A model generated the notes under the pieces. That model worked only from the letters and a program-made list of their open reading frames with translations. It made no database searches and was not told where the DNA came from. 52,063 nucleotides of DNA. It comes from Marinomonas lutimaris (GTDB lineage Bacteria; Pseudomonadota; Gammaproteobacteria; Pseudomonadales; Marinomonadaceae). Every line of letters starts with the position of its first letter. Positions within the stretch are counted from its first letter, which is position 1. Below are positions 1 to 7,834 of this stretch, piece after piece. The position numbers were made by a program, and so were the translations under genes. The DNA lies in the NCBI RefSeq assembly GCF_019426345.1, contig NZ_JAHLLW010000008.1:143951-196013 (forward strand), read 5' to 3'.

Positions 1-189
1 ATCCGCATGTCGTGTTGACGGGCGAGATCTTACCGATATTTTCTACGGATGCAAGTGTTTTTCGATGAAGTATTTATATTTATTTTTTTAGAAGGATTTA
101 CTGGATTTTCTAAGCGGAAATTGGGACATGTAAAGGGAAAAATGGTCTAATATTGTCACCCTAAAATGTTCCTTCAGCAGAGTTAAAAT

Positions 190-921
190 ATGGAAAAGCA
201 TTCTGTTTCATTAATGTTAAACCCCCTTGATATAGCGACACTTTTTGTCTTTTTTGCTTGTTGGTGGGGATATGCTTTTTATGCTCAGTATAATTCTAAA
301 CGTCGCTCTTGTTTGGTAAGTGTATTACACCAATTTCGATTGGCTTGGATGTCACGGCTACTGAGACGAGATAACCGCATTGCTGATGCATCTGTGATGG
401 CGAATTTAGAAAGAAGCAGTTTGTTTTTTGCTTCGAGTAGCCTGTTGATTATTGCTGGTCTTTTTACGGCGTTTAATTATTCTGAAAAAGCGCTTGGTAT
501 TTTATCGGACTTTTATCTTTTATCTCCCATGAGTCAGCAAGAGTGGGAATTGAAAATTATCGTTCTAGTGGCGATTTTTTCATACGCATTTTTCACTTTT
601 ACTTGGTCCGTTAGACAATATAACTTTTGTTCTGTGTTGGTTGGCAGTGCGCCACTAGCAACAGAGCGTGGTATCGAAGACAGTGAGCGCGAATTATACG
701 CCATGCATATGGCGCAAATCTGTAGTTTAGCTGCGAACCAATTTAACTACGGATTACGCGCGTTCTACTTTGCGATGGCATTTTGTGGTTGGTTCCTTGG
801 TCCATATTTCTGTATGGCGGCTAGTGTTATGGTGGTGGCGGTACTTTATCGTCGCGAATTCCGTTCTAAAACATTCAAAACATTGAGCCGCGGACTCGTG
901 ATGAAATCTCATGCTTCCTAA
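190..921 (+). CDS. DUF599 family integral membrane protein
   Basis: A 243-residue membrane protein resembling the DUF599 family, whose biochemical role is unknown. Hydrophobic segments lie near residues 12-31, 76-95, 120-140 and 190-220, joined by basic loops (for example SKRRS and RRDNR), as expected for an inner-membrane protein with four or so helices. The family landmarks seen are the early W-W-x-x-Y region, a central NLERSS stretch and the late NQFNYGLRAFYF segment before the last helices. The ATG has only a weak purine-rich tract before it; a later in-frame ATG (MLNPLDIATL) is an alternative start. Its last 11 bases overlap the following methyltransferase gene, so the two are probably cotranscribed. 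Function is not assigned; the family call is fairly secure. Confidence 0.75.
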   Translation: MEKHSVSLMLNPLDIATLFVFFACWWGYAFYAQYNSKRRSCLVSVLHQFRLAWMSRLLRRDNRIADASVMANLERSSLFFASSSLLIIAGLFTAFNYSEKALGILSDFYLLSPMSQQEWELKIIVLVAIFSYAFFTFTWSVRQYNFCSVLVGSAPLATERGIEDSERELYAMHMAQICSLAANQFNYGLRAFYFAMAFCGWFLGPYFCMAASVMVVAVLYRREFRSKTFKTLSRGLVMKSHAS

Positions 922-1615
922 TTTCCCCAAACCTTTGCCTGAAGATGATAAGCCTGTTAATCGAACTGTAAATGTCGATGACAGGCTTTATCAGTATTTA
1001 GTTGATGTCTCTGTTCGTGAAGATGATCTCTTGAGAGCTCTGCGTAGAGAGACTGCTCAGTATCATATGGCTCGCATGCAGCTGTCGCCAGAAGTGGGGC
1101 AGTTGTTAGCCTTGTTAGTTAAGCTACAAGCACCAAAGAAACTACTAGAAATTGGTGTGTTTACTGGTTACAGCACCTTGTCTATGGCAATGGCAATGCC
1201 AAAAGAAGCAAGACTAGTCGCCATAGAGAAAAAGCGGATGTGGTTAGATATCGCGACACGCTATTTAGAGCAAGCTGGCGTGATGGATCGTGTTACAACA
1301 TATTGCGATAAGGCATTACCAGTAATGGAATCCTTTCTAGAAGCTGAGCGCGGAACGTTCGACTTCATCTTTATCGACGCGGACAAACAAAATCTATTGG
1401 CCTATTATCAATTGGCGAAACAATTATTACGTCCGGGTGGTTGTTTGTTAATTGATAATACTCTTTGGTGGGGCAATGTCGCGGATGAGGCGTTTAACGA
1501 TAAAGACACCAAGATTGTTCGTGAGTTAAACAAAACCATTCATGACGATATGGATGTTGAATTATCATTAATTCCTATTGGTGATGGTCTAACCTTGGTT
1601 CGAAAAAATACCTAA
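911..1615 (+). CDS. SAM-dependent O-methyltransferase (caffeoyl-CoA O-methyltransferase-like)
   Basis: A class I SAM-dependent methyltransferase of the COG4122/CCoAOMT-like family, 234 residues. The SAM-binding glycine motif LEIGVFTGYSTL lies at about residues 79-90. The metal and substrate region FIDADKQN follows at 154-161 and the second acidic/asparagine pair (IDNTLWWGNV) at 181-190. Family members are usually soluble, Mg-dependent and methylate catechol-type hydroxyls, but bacterial members often have unknown substrates; catechol preference here is inference. The start overlaps the end of the DUF599 gene by 11 bases, which implies translational coupling. A small intrinsic terminator follows directly after the stop. 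Confidence 0.85.
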   Translation: MLPNFPKPLPEDDKPVNRTVNVDDRLYQYLVDVSVREDDLLRALRRETAQYHMARMQLSPEVGQLLALLVKLQAPKKLLEIGVFTGYSTLSMAMAMPKEARLVAIEKKRMWLDIATRYLEQAGVMDRVTTYCDKALPVMESFLEAERGTFDFIFIDADKQNLLAYYQLAKQLLRPGGCLLIDNTLWWGNVADEAFNDKDTKIVRELNKTIHDDMDVELSLIPIGDGLTLVRKNT

Positions 1616-1617
1616 AG

Positions 1618-1650
1618 CCTGATTGTAAAATAATCAGGTATCTTCTTTTC
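1618..1650 (+). terminator. intrinsic terminator after the O-methyltransferase gene
   Basis: A 7-bp perfect stem (CCTGATT at 1618-1624 with AATCAGG at 1632-1638) and a 7-base loop, followed by a T-rich tract (TATCTTCTTTTC). It lies 3 bases after the stop codon. Confidence 0.6.
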
Positions 1651-1726
1651 TCCTTTAATAATTCATCTAACTTGTTTATATCCATAAATTCATTGTGACT
1701 TTTTGCTTCTTTTAGCGAGTTGGCCT

Positions 1727-1755
1727 CTTGAAATTGCTCTAAGAGGCTTTATCTA
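1727..1755 (+). promoter_or_regulatory. sigma32-like heat-shock promoter for htpG
   Basis: CTTGAAA at 1727-1733 matches the heat-shock -35 element. After 13 bases comes CTTTATCTA at 1747-1755, which keeps the C...AT-T-A skeleton of the CCCCATNTA -10 element. Transcription would begin about 65 bases before the htpG ATG at 1829. The promoter lies inside an inverted repeat, GCCTCTT (1723-1729) with AAGAGGC (1741-1747). The match is by eye; regulation is inferred from the known control of htpG in enterobacteria. Confidence 0.5.
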
Positions 1756-1828
1756 TGAGTCACAAGTGAAACGAAATACGCCTTTGGATTTTGTCCGAAG
1801 GTTCATTCAAATAGGAGCAAGCTACAAC

Positions 1829-3757
1829 ATGGCAACTGATACTCAAAAAGAAACGTTAGGGTTTCAAACAGAAGTTAAACAACTACTGCATTTGATGATC
1901 CACTCTTTGTACTCCAACAAAGAGATCTTTCTACGAGAGCTTATTTCTAACGCATCCGATGCAGTAGATAAGCTTCGTTTTGAGTCTGTCGCTAACGCAG
2001 ACCTTCTCGCAGAAGATCCAAACCTACGTGTCCGTATCGAATTTGATAAAGAGACGAATACGGTTGTTATTGACGATAACGGCGTTGGTATGTCCCGTGA
2101 AGAGGCGATTACCAACCTTGGTACGATTGCAAAATCCGGTACTTCTTCTTTTCTAGAGCAATTGAGCGGCGATCAGAAAAAAGACAGCCAGCTAATTGGT
2201 CAATTTGGTGTGGGTTTTTATTCCGCTTTCATTGTTGCCGATAAAGTGACTGTTGAAACGCGTCGTGCAGGCGTTGCTGCTGACCAGGCTGTGCGTTGGG
2301 TATCTGATGGTTCCGGTGAATTCACTATCGAAAACATCGATAAAGAAACTCGCGGCACGCGTATCACACTTCACCTTAAAGCAGATGAAAAAGATTTTGC
2401 TGATAACTTCCGCCTACGTCATTTGGTAACCAAATATTCTGACCATATTTCTATTCCTGTAGAAATGGAAAAGCCTGTTTATCCAGAAATGGACGAAGAG
2501 GGCAATCCTAAACCAGTTGATGAAAACAAAGCGCCAGAATATGAAGCAGTTAACTCTGCAAAAGCACTTTGGACTCGTCCACGTAATGAAGTCACGGACG
2601 AAGAATACCAAGAGTTCTATAAGCACATTTCTCATGATTACCAAGAGCCTTTGAAGTGGTCACACAATAAAGTTGAAGGTAAGTTGGAATACTCAAGCTT
2701 GTTGTATATTCCTTCTAAGGCACCGTACGATCTTTGGAATCGTGATATGCAACGCGGCCTGAAATTATATGTTCAGCGTGTATTTATTATGGATGAAGCA
2801 GAAGCTTTCCTACCGCCTTACATGCGTTTCGTAAAAGGTGTCGTGGATTCTAACGACTTGTCTTTGAACGTGTCTCGTGAAATTTTGCAAAACGATAATG
2901 CGGTTGACTCTATGCGTTCCGCGTTGACGAAACGTGTGTTGGACATGTTAGCTAAGATGGCGAAAAACGAGCCAGAAGATTACCAAAAATTCTGGGATGA
3001 ATTCGGTAACGTCATCAAAGAAGGTCCAGCTGATGACATGGGCAATAAAGACAAGATTGCAAGCTTGTTGCGTTTCAGTTCGACTCACACTGATGCAGCA
3101 GCGCAAACTGTGTCTTTGGCTGACTACATCGAGCGTATGACTGAAGGCCAAGATAAGATCTACTACATTTATGCCGAGAGCCACAACACAGCGAAAAACA
3201 GTCCGCACTTAGAAATCTTGCGTAAAAAAGGCTTTGAAGTCTTGTTGTTGAGTGATCGTATCGACGAATGGATGATGTCTTCTTTACAAGAGTTTGAAGG
3301 CAAATCTTTCCAGGACGTTACCAAAGGCAAGTTAGACTTAGCTGATCAAGAGAACGAAGAAGAGAAGAAAGAGAAAGAAGAAAAGGCTGAGCAAATGAAG
3401 CCACTTCTTGATCGTATGAAAGCAGTGTTAAATGAAAAAGTTGCTGGTGTGAATTCAACTGACCGTTTGACTAACTCTCCTGCGTGCTTGGTGGTTGGTG
3501 AATACGATATGGGTCTGCAGATGCGCCGTTTGCTTGAGCAAGCAGGTCAGAAGCTTCCTGAGTCTAAACCAACATTGGAAGTGAACCCAGATCACCCAAT
3601 CGTTGCTAAGATGGATTCTGAAACAGATGAAGAGCGCTTTGCAGATATGGCTTGGTTGTTGTTCGAACAAGCTACCTTGTCTGAAGGTGGTCAACTAGAA
3701 GATCCGGCAACATTTGTTAGTCGCATGAACAAGTTGATCGTTCAGCTAAGCAAATAA
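1829..3757 (+). CDS. htpG: molecular chaperone HtpG (Hsp90)
   Basis: Cytosolic Hsp90-family ATP-dependent chaperone. The open frame reaches back to 1703, but the likely start is the ATG at 1829, which has AGGAG at 1813-1817 and begins [16 protein letters not shown] as in other HtpG proteins. This gives 642 residues, close to the 624-640 usual for the family. The GHKL ATPase motifs are present: [10 protein letters not shown] (N box), DNGVGM (G1) and [11 protein letters not shown] (G2), followed by the middle domain and the C-terminal dimerisation domain. A charged [10 protein letters not shown] stretch lies in the linker before the C-terminal domain. The start choice is supported by a sigma32-like promoter at 1727-1755, which would fall inside the longer frame. 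A strong terminator follows the gene, so it is monocistronic. Confidence 0.97.
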   Translation: MATDTQKETLGFQTEVKQLLHLMIHSLYSNKEIFLRELISNASDAVDKLRFESVANADLLAEDPNLRVRIEFDKETNTVVIDDNGVGMSREEAITNLGTIAKSGTSSFLEQLSGDQKKDSQLIGQFGVGFYSAFIVADKVTVETRRAGVAADQAVRWVSDGSGEFTIENIDKETRGTRITLHLKADEKDFADNFRLRHLVTKYSDHISIPVEMEKPVYPEMDEEGNPKPVDENKAPEYEAVNSAKALWTRPRNEVTDEEYQEFYKHISHDYQEPLKWSHNKVEGKLEYSSLLYIPSKAPYDLWNRDMQRGLKLYVQRVFIMDEAEAFLPPYMRFVKGVVDSNDLSLNVSREILQNDNAVDSMRSALTKRVLDMLAKMAKNEPEDYQKFWDEFGNVIKEGPADDMGNKDKIASLLRFSSTHTDAAAQTVSLADYIERMTEGQDKIYYIYAESHNTAKNSPHLEILRKKGFEVLLLSDRIDEWMMSSLQEFEGKSFQDVTKGKLDLADQENEEEKKEKEEKAEQMKPLLDRMKAVLNEKVAGVNSTDRLTNSPACLVVGEYDMGLQMRRLLEQAGQKLPESKPTLEVNPDHPIVAKMDSETDEERFADMAWLLFEQATLSEGGQLEDPATFVSRMNKLIVQLSK

Positions 3758-3781
3758 TAGCGTTTTATAGTAGTAAGACCT

Positions 3782-3819
3782 AAGCCCATATTTGGTGACA
3801 AATATGGGCTTTTTCGTTT
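3782..3819 (+). terminator. intrinsic terminator of htpG
   Basis: A perfect 13-bp stem (3782-3794 with 3799-3811, GTGA loop) followed by a T-rich tail. The A-rich left arm also allows some function in the other direction. Confidence 0.85.
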
Positions 3820-3820
3820 T

Positions 3821-3853
3821 CTACGGTCGAACTGTGTCGTACGAAGACCGTAG
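3821..3853. repeat. inverted repeat enclosing a TCGTACGA palindrome
   Basis: CTACGGTC at 3821-3828 is exactly complementary to GACCGTAG at 3846-3853. The 17-base spacer contains the self-complementary TCGTACGA at 3837-3844. It lies between the htpG terminator and the DNA ligase gene; it could be an operator or a structured leader. No regulator is known from the sequence. Confidence 0.4.
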
Positions 3854-3897
3854 CGCGAAGGGTTTGATTCTTGGTATAAAATCGTTTAGCGTAATCA

Positions 3898-3920
3898 AGT
3901 GCTATGGAATAGCGCTTTTA
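3898..3920 (+). other. hairpin with T-rich tail just before the ligase ribosome-binding site
   Basis: AGTGCTAT (3898-3905) pairs with ATAGCGCT (3909-3916) with one G-T pair around a GGA loop, followed by TTTATTA. A TATAAAAT -10-like box lies near 3875-3882, so the hairpin would be in the leader of the ligase mRNA. It could attenuate transcription or be incidental. Confidence 0.3.
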
Positions 3921-3938
3921 TTATCAAAGGAGTGAATC

Positions 3939-4778
3939 ATGTTTCAGAAAAGATGTTTGGTTTTATGGCTATTCTTGTTTCCCTTAGTTCTTTTTGCGCA
4001 ACCTGATGTGCAATTGGCGACTGTATTTTCTGAAGATGCTCATGTGGAAGAGTATCTTGTGAGTGAAAAATACGATGGCATCCGCGCTATCTGGACGGGA
4101 GAAAAACTCATTACTCGGCAAGGGAATCCAATTTTTGCCCCTAAATGGTTTACCGATAAATTGCCACGTGTTTGGTTGGATGGGGAGCTTTGGTCTAAGC
4201 ATAATGATTTTGAATTTATTATGTCGACTGTTAGGAAGCAAATTCCAGTAGACAGCGAATGGCGTAAGATTTATTACATGGTGTTTGATGCGCCTGACCG
4301 AGAACGAAATATGACGTTTGAGGAAAGATACAAACGTTATTCGCGTCTGCTGACTATTCTAGACCTACCTCATGTTCTCCCTGTTGAACAGTTCTCTGTG
4401 AGTAATAACGAAGTGCTTCATAATATGCTGACTGCTTATGTAAACAAAGGCTCAGAAGGTTTGATGTTACATAGGAAATTAGCTCGTTTCGAAACAGGTC
4501 GCACGGATAACTTGCTCAAGTTAAAGCCACATATGGAGGCTGATGCTAAGGTTATTGCAATCTTAAATGGCACAGGTAAGTACGATGGCATGATGGGGTC
4601 TGTGTTAGTGGAAATGCCATCTGGTGTGCGCTTTAAAATAGGCAGCGGTTTTTCAGATAAAGAACGTAACACTCCTCCCAATATAGGGGATTATATTGTT
4701 TATAAATATCATGGTTTTACTGAGCGAGGCATTCCTAGGTTTGCTAGCTTTCAACGATTGCGAGATACAGAATATTAA
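3939..4778 (+). CDS. exported minimal ATP-dependent DNA ligase (LigE-like)
   Basis: A 279-residue ATP-dependent DNA ligase with a cleavable signal peptide (hydrophobic 7-20, ending LFAQ), so the enzyme is probably periplasmic. The adenylated lysine lies in motif I KYDGIR (K44). Motif III-like LDGELW is at 80-85, motif IV EGLML at 173-177 and motif V LLKLKP at 192-197, followed by a short OB-fold domain to the C terminus (RGIPRFASFQRLR). No extra DNA-binding domain is present. This matches the minimal Lig E class known from Neisseria, Vibrio, Haemophilus and Psychromonas, which joins nicks in extracytoplasmic DNA and is thought to act around DNA uptake or biofilm DNA. AAAGGAG precedes the ATG. 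The role here is inference; the ligase call is secure. Confidence 0.9.
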   Translation: MFQKRCLVLWLFLFPLVLFAQPDVQLATVFSEDAHVEEYLVSEKYDGIRAIWTGEKLITRQGNPIFAPKWFTDKLPRVWLDGELWSKHNDFEFIMSTVRKQIPVDSEWRKIYYMVFDAPDRERNMTFEERYKRYSRLLTILDLPHVLPVEQFSVSNNEVLHNMLTAYVNKGSEGLMLHRKLARFETGRTDNLLKLKPHMEADAKVIAILNGTGKYDGMMGSVLVEMPSGVRFKIGSGFSDKERNTPPNIGDYIVYKYHGFTERGIPRFASFQRLRDTEY

Positions 4779-4796
4779 TCTTTAGGTTCAAGGGGA

Positions 4797-5495
4797 TTGG
4801 ACTTGTTAACGAATATTTACTGCTTGCCCGGTACTATGTGTGATGAGCAGCTTTGGAATTTAACACAAGGTGAGGTTAGGGCATCGTTAACTTTACGGCA
4901 TGTTCCTATTCCTATGAAAGACACAATCGAAGCCATAATCGATGCTTTGGCTGAGACCTTGCCTGCAGAGCCTATTAATCTGTTGGGCTTTTCTATGGGA
5001 GGATATTTAGCTTGTGCCTTTGTACTTAAATATCCCGAACGTGTGAATCGATTGATGGTCTTGTCTAATACGGCAAGTGGCTTGTTAGAGTCAGAACGAC
5101 AGCAACGTGAAGTCGCGCTTAACTGGGTGACAAGGCAAGGTTATAACGGCATACCAAAGAAAAAGGCCACCGCCATGCTTGGGGCGTCTAACAAAGACAA
5201 AAGTGAGCTTTTGGAAATTATTTTTACCATGGATAAGGTGCTTGGTGAGGCTGTTTTTATTCAGCAATTGAAAAGTAGCTTAGTTCGTCCAGATTTATTG
5301 TCGGCGCTTGAAAAAGTTAAGTGTCCGTTGTTTTTTGCGGTAGGCAGTGATGATTCGTTATTGTCGAGAGTGGTAATAGACAAGATAAAAGAGTCAAAGA
5401 ATCTTAATATTCGCACAGTCGATGATTGCGGGCACATGTTGCCTTTAGAGCAGCCTGTCTTACTGGCGGATTTACTGAAAGAGTTTTACTTATAA
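4797..5495 (+). CDS. alpha/beta-fold hydrolase
   Basis: A 232-residue soluble alpha/beta hydrolase. The nucleophile elbow is GFSMGG with Ser66, the acid is one of the two Asp residues in GSDDSLL (185-186), and the histidine is in CGHMLPLEQP (H213), giving a complete catalytic triad. An LPGTM segment near residue 10 fits the oxyanion-hole strand. The substrate cannot be told; relatives include carboxylesterases and MhpC-like or BioH-like hydrolases. The frame has no ATG start. TTG at 4797 lies very close to AGGGG (4791-4795), and a second TTG at 4803 has better spacing to it, so the first two residues are uncertain. The gene starts 18 bases after the ligase stop and is probably cotranscribed with it. 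Confidence 0.8.
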   Translation: MDLLTNIYCLPGTMCDEQLWNLTQGEVRASLTLRHVPIPMKDTIEAIIDALAETLPAEPINLLGFSMGGYLACAFVLKYPERVNRLMVLSNTASGLLESERQQREVALNWVTRQGYNGIPKKKATAMLGASNKDKSELLEIIFTMDKVLGEAVFIQQLKSSLVRPDLLSALEKVKCPLFFAVGSDDSLLSRVVIDKIKESKNLNIRTVDDCGHMLPLEQPVLLADLLKEFYL

Positions 5496-5509
5496 AATTC
5501 TTATCTGTT

Positions 5510-5824
5510 TTAAAGTGTAGGGCAAAATAGGTTATGCAGTGTTTTGATTAGTTCTTTTACGCGGTGGTCGCCAATGCTGTAAAAAATAGTTTGGGACTCG
5601 CGACGAGTGTTAACGAGCCCATCTTTTCGCAACACAGCTAAATGTTGAGATAGGGCAGATTGGCTTAAAGGTAGCTTTTCATTTAAAGCCGTCACAGACA
5701 ATTCTTGATCCAGTATGTGACATAAAATCATCAGACGGTTTTCGTTGCTCAATGCTTTTAAAAATGTAGCCGCTTGTGATGATTGTTGCAGCATATCTTC
5801 CATTGTAAGTGTTTCATTGTTCAT
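5510..5824 (-). CDS. ArsR-family regulator, HlyU-like sulfur/redox sensor
   Basis: A 104-residue winged-helix ArsR/SmtB-family repressor. The recognition helix region LSQSALSQHLAVLRKDGLV and the wing NTRRESQTIFYSI are typical. It lacks the metal-binding ELCVCDL motif of true arsenic sensors. It has two cysteines, C35 (LMILC) and C101 (NLFC), 66 residues apart, and the surrounding sequence closely resembles Vibrio HlyU and BigR/SqrR proteins. In those proteins an equivalent cysteine pair senses persulfide or oxidants and releases DNA. Sensing in this protein is inferred from that. It faces the hydrolase gene tail to tail and ends 14 bases from it. The intergenic region up to exonuclease III holds its promoter. 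Its target genes are not visible in this window. Confidence 0.8.
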   Translation of the reverse strand: MNNETLTMEDMLQQSSQAATFLKALSNENRLMILCHILDQELSVTALNEKLPLSQSALSQHLAVLRKDGLVNTRRESQTIFYSIGDHRVKELIKTLHNLFCPTL

Positions 5825-6003
5825 GGTTGTTTCTCGTTTCTAATGCGGCAAATGACACGCTGAGCTTTGTGTTAAAAATAAAACCATCCACATTGTCTGT
5901 GGATAAGACTGGGACTAGTGGTGTTGAGTAGCAGCTCTTATCAAGTAAGACGGTCATTATATGGTTTTGTATGATATTTGCACAATGACCGCCTTGATGA
6001 CTT

Positions 6004-6819
6004 TTATTTGCTCAGATTGAAGCTAGTCCAGATTGGAGCGTGATCGGAAGGCTTTTCTAACGATCGTAAATCATAATCCACATCGGAATCTTCTAAGTAA
6101 GGTGTTAGTCCATTTGAGGCCATGATAACGTCAATTCTTAAGCCGCGCTTTGGCGTGTCTTCAAAGCCTTTTGAGCGATAGTCAAACCAGCTAAAGCGAT
6201 CATTCTTTGTCGGATTAAGTTGGCGATAGGTATCTGTTAATCCCCAGTTTGCCAACGTCGCAAACCACTCTCTTTCTTCTGGTAAGAAGCTACATTTACC
6301 TGTTTTTAACCAACGCTTTGCATTTGGCTCGCCAATGCCGATATCTAAATCCGTTGGGGAGATATTAATGTCTCCCATCACAATGATTTTTTCATTAGGG
6401 GAGTGTGCTGCAAGGTATTCCATTAAGTCAGCATAAAATTTTCGTTTCGCTGGAAACTTGGTTTCATGGTCACGACTTTCACCTTGGGGAAAATAACCAT
6501 TCAGTACTTTTACTGGGCCTTGTGGCGTATCAAATGTCGCAATGATCATACGACGCTGAGCATCTTCATCATCACCAGGGAAGCCATACTCAACGCTAGT
6601 GGCTTCTTGTTTACTAAAAATAGCAACGCCGTAGTGAGATTTCTGTCCGTAATAGTAAGCGTGATAGCCAATAGACTTAGGAATTTCGTGAGGGAAAGCG
6701 TCGTCGTGTACCTTGATTTCTTGCAAGCCAATGACATCTGGCGCGTGTTTTTCTACTAATGCTTCTATTTGATGTGGTCGTGCACGTAGACCATTGATAT
6801 TAAAAGAGACAAATTTCAT
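6004..6819 (-). CDS. xthA: exodeoxyribonuclease III
   Basis: Mg-dependent AP endonuclease and 3'-5' exonuclease of base-excision repair, EEP fold. Starting at the ATG that encodes [12 protein letters not shown] the protein has 271 residues, against 268 in E. coli; the open frame runs 18 codons further upstream but that part has no family resemblance. Catalytic residues are visible: N7 (FNING), E34 (LQEIK), D150 and N152 ([10 protein letters not shown]), D230 (LRIDVI) and H260 (SDHAPIW). The protein is cytosolic. It lies on the same strand as the upstream membrane-protein gene, separated by about 140 bases from it, so it may have its own promoter. Confidence 0.95.
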   Translation of the reverse strand: MKFVSFNINGLRARPHQIEALVEKHAPDVIGLQEIKVHDDAFPHEIPKSIGYHAYYYGQKSHYGVAIFSKQEATSVEYGFPGDDEDAQRRMIIATFDTPQGPVKVLNGYFPQGESRDHETKFPAKRKFYADLMEYLAAHSPNEKIIVMGDINISPTDLDIGIGEPNAKRWLKTGKCSFLPEEREWFATLANWGLTDTYRQLNPTKNDRFSWFDYRSKGFEDTPKRGLRIDVIMASNGLTPYLEDSDVDYDLRSLEKPSDHAPIWTSFNLSK

Positions 6820-6957
6820 CTGAATGATTCCATAGCGAATTTTCTTAATGATACCCAGTTGCGTAGGAGTCATAAAGGGATTTACAGGTCATTGCTATAG
6901 ATTCTTTTGTCTCTTATAAAGTGGAGCCTATGATCCGTTAATGACAACATCGATAAT

Positions 6958-7608
6958 TTAAAAAAAGGCGACCATGATTCCTTTTAGAAGAAAACTTCCA
7001 GGAATGATGCCTAGTGTGGTGTAGGCAAAAAGGAAACGTTGTTCTGGATTTATTTTTCTGATTATGGAGAGTAAAAACAATATAGCAAATAGGCCTAAAC
7101 TTAATACCATACCATAGAGGAATGACCCGCAAAAATGCGGTAGAGCGGCAAAGGCAAAGGCAGAAATATGGATGTGTGTTAACTCTAAACTTTCCTTATT
7201 ACTGCGAAAAATAGTTACAAGAGAAAGAGCAACAGCAAGTCCATACAGGGCAATCACATAAGTTGGCCATTCATAACTAAGTGGATTATTTAAATGAAAA
7301 GTCGAAAAGCTGAAGTCCGAAAGGAATGTCCATGCTGTCTTGATAATGATGCTTACAACAAAGGCACCAACAGAGAAAAAGAAAAAAGCAACCACAGCAC
7401 CGCCAGCGGTCGGGCCTGCTTTGTACCCCTCAATAATTAAGAGCATGACACTTAATGCCGCACTTAGTTGTAGCCAAAGCCAATAATCGTCATTAAAGAG
7501 CGGAATAAATGGTAACGCCATTATAATAAAGAAGGACTTACCATCGTCTTTTTGGAAAAAGTAAAACGCCATGATGGCGATGTAAACTAGGATAATGAAA
7601 TCGGGCAT
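6958..7608 (-). CDS. hypothetical multi-pass membrane protein
   Basis: A 216-residue protein made almost entirely of hydrophobic segments, with about six to eight predicted membrane helices (near 4-18, 25-40, 46-62, 68-92, 115-135, 148-180 and 200-216). No recognisable family motif, catalytic residue or signal peptide is seen. The ATG has a good ribosome-binding site (AAGGAAG, read on the minus strand). The nearest polar landmark is the long loop around 93-113 (FSFSTFHLNNPLSYEWPTY). It precedes xthA on the same strand but its function is unrelated as far as the sequence shows. It may be restricted to this lineage. Confidence 0.6.
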   Translation of the reverse strand: MPDFIILVYIAIMAFYFFQKDDGKSFFIIMALPFIPLFNDDYWLWLQLSAALSVMLLIIEGYKAGPTAGGAVVAFFFFSVGAFVVSIIIKTAWTFLSDFSFSTFHLNNPLSYEWPTYVIALYGLAVALSLVTIFRSNKESLELTHIHISAFAFAALPHFCGSFLYGMVLSLGLFAILFLLSIIRKINPEQRFLFAYTTLGIIPGSFLLKGIMVAFF

Positions 7609-7834
7609 GTAACTTCCTTGTAGTATGATCTTTTGGTGAGATTTGTTGGTAAAATTATCGTTTGTTTAATGATACCGTAGTCGCCTTTGACGATACATTT
7701 TTTAAGTTCGTTATGTGCATCTAAAGAGAAATGAATATCTACAGCATCGCTATTTCTGGTTCAGCCTTCTTCTAAGGGGTTGGGGCTGTTAAACTGCCCT
7801 CATATTACATCATGAATGATTTTGGAGACTAAGA

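Noticed and set aside
3..68. Open frame running in from the left edge (PHVVLTGEILPIFSTDASVF, then stop)
   Set aside because: Could be the C terminus of an upstream gene, but 21 codons without a recognisable family are not enough to call it.
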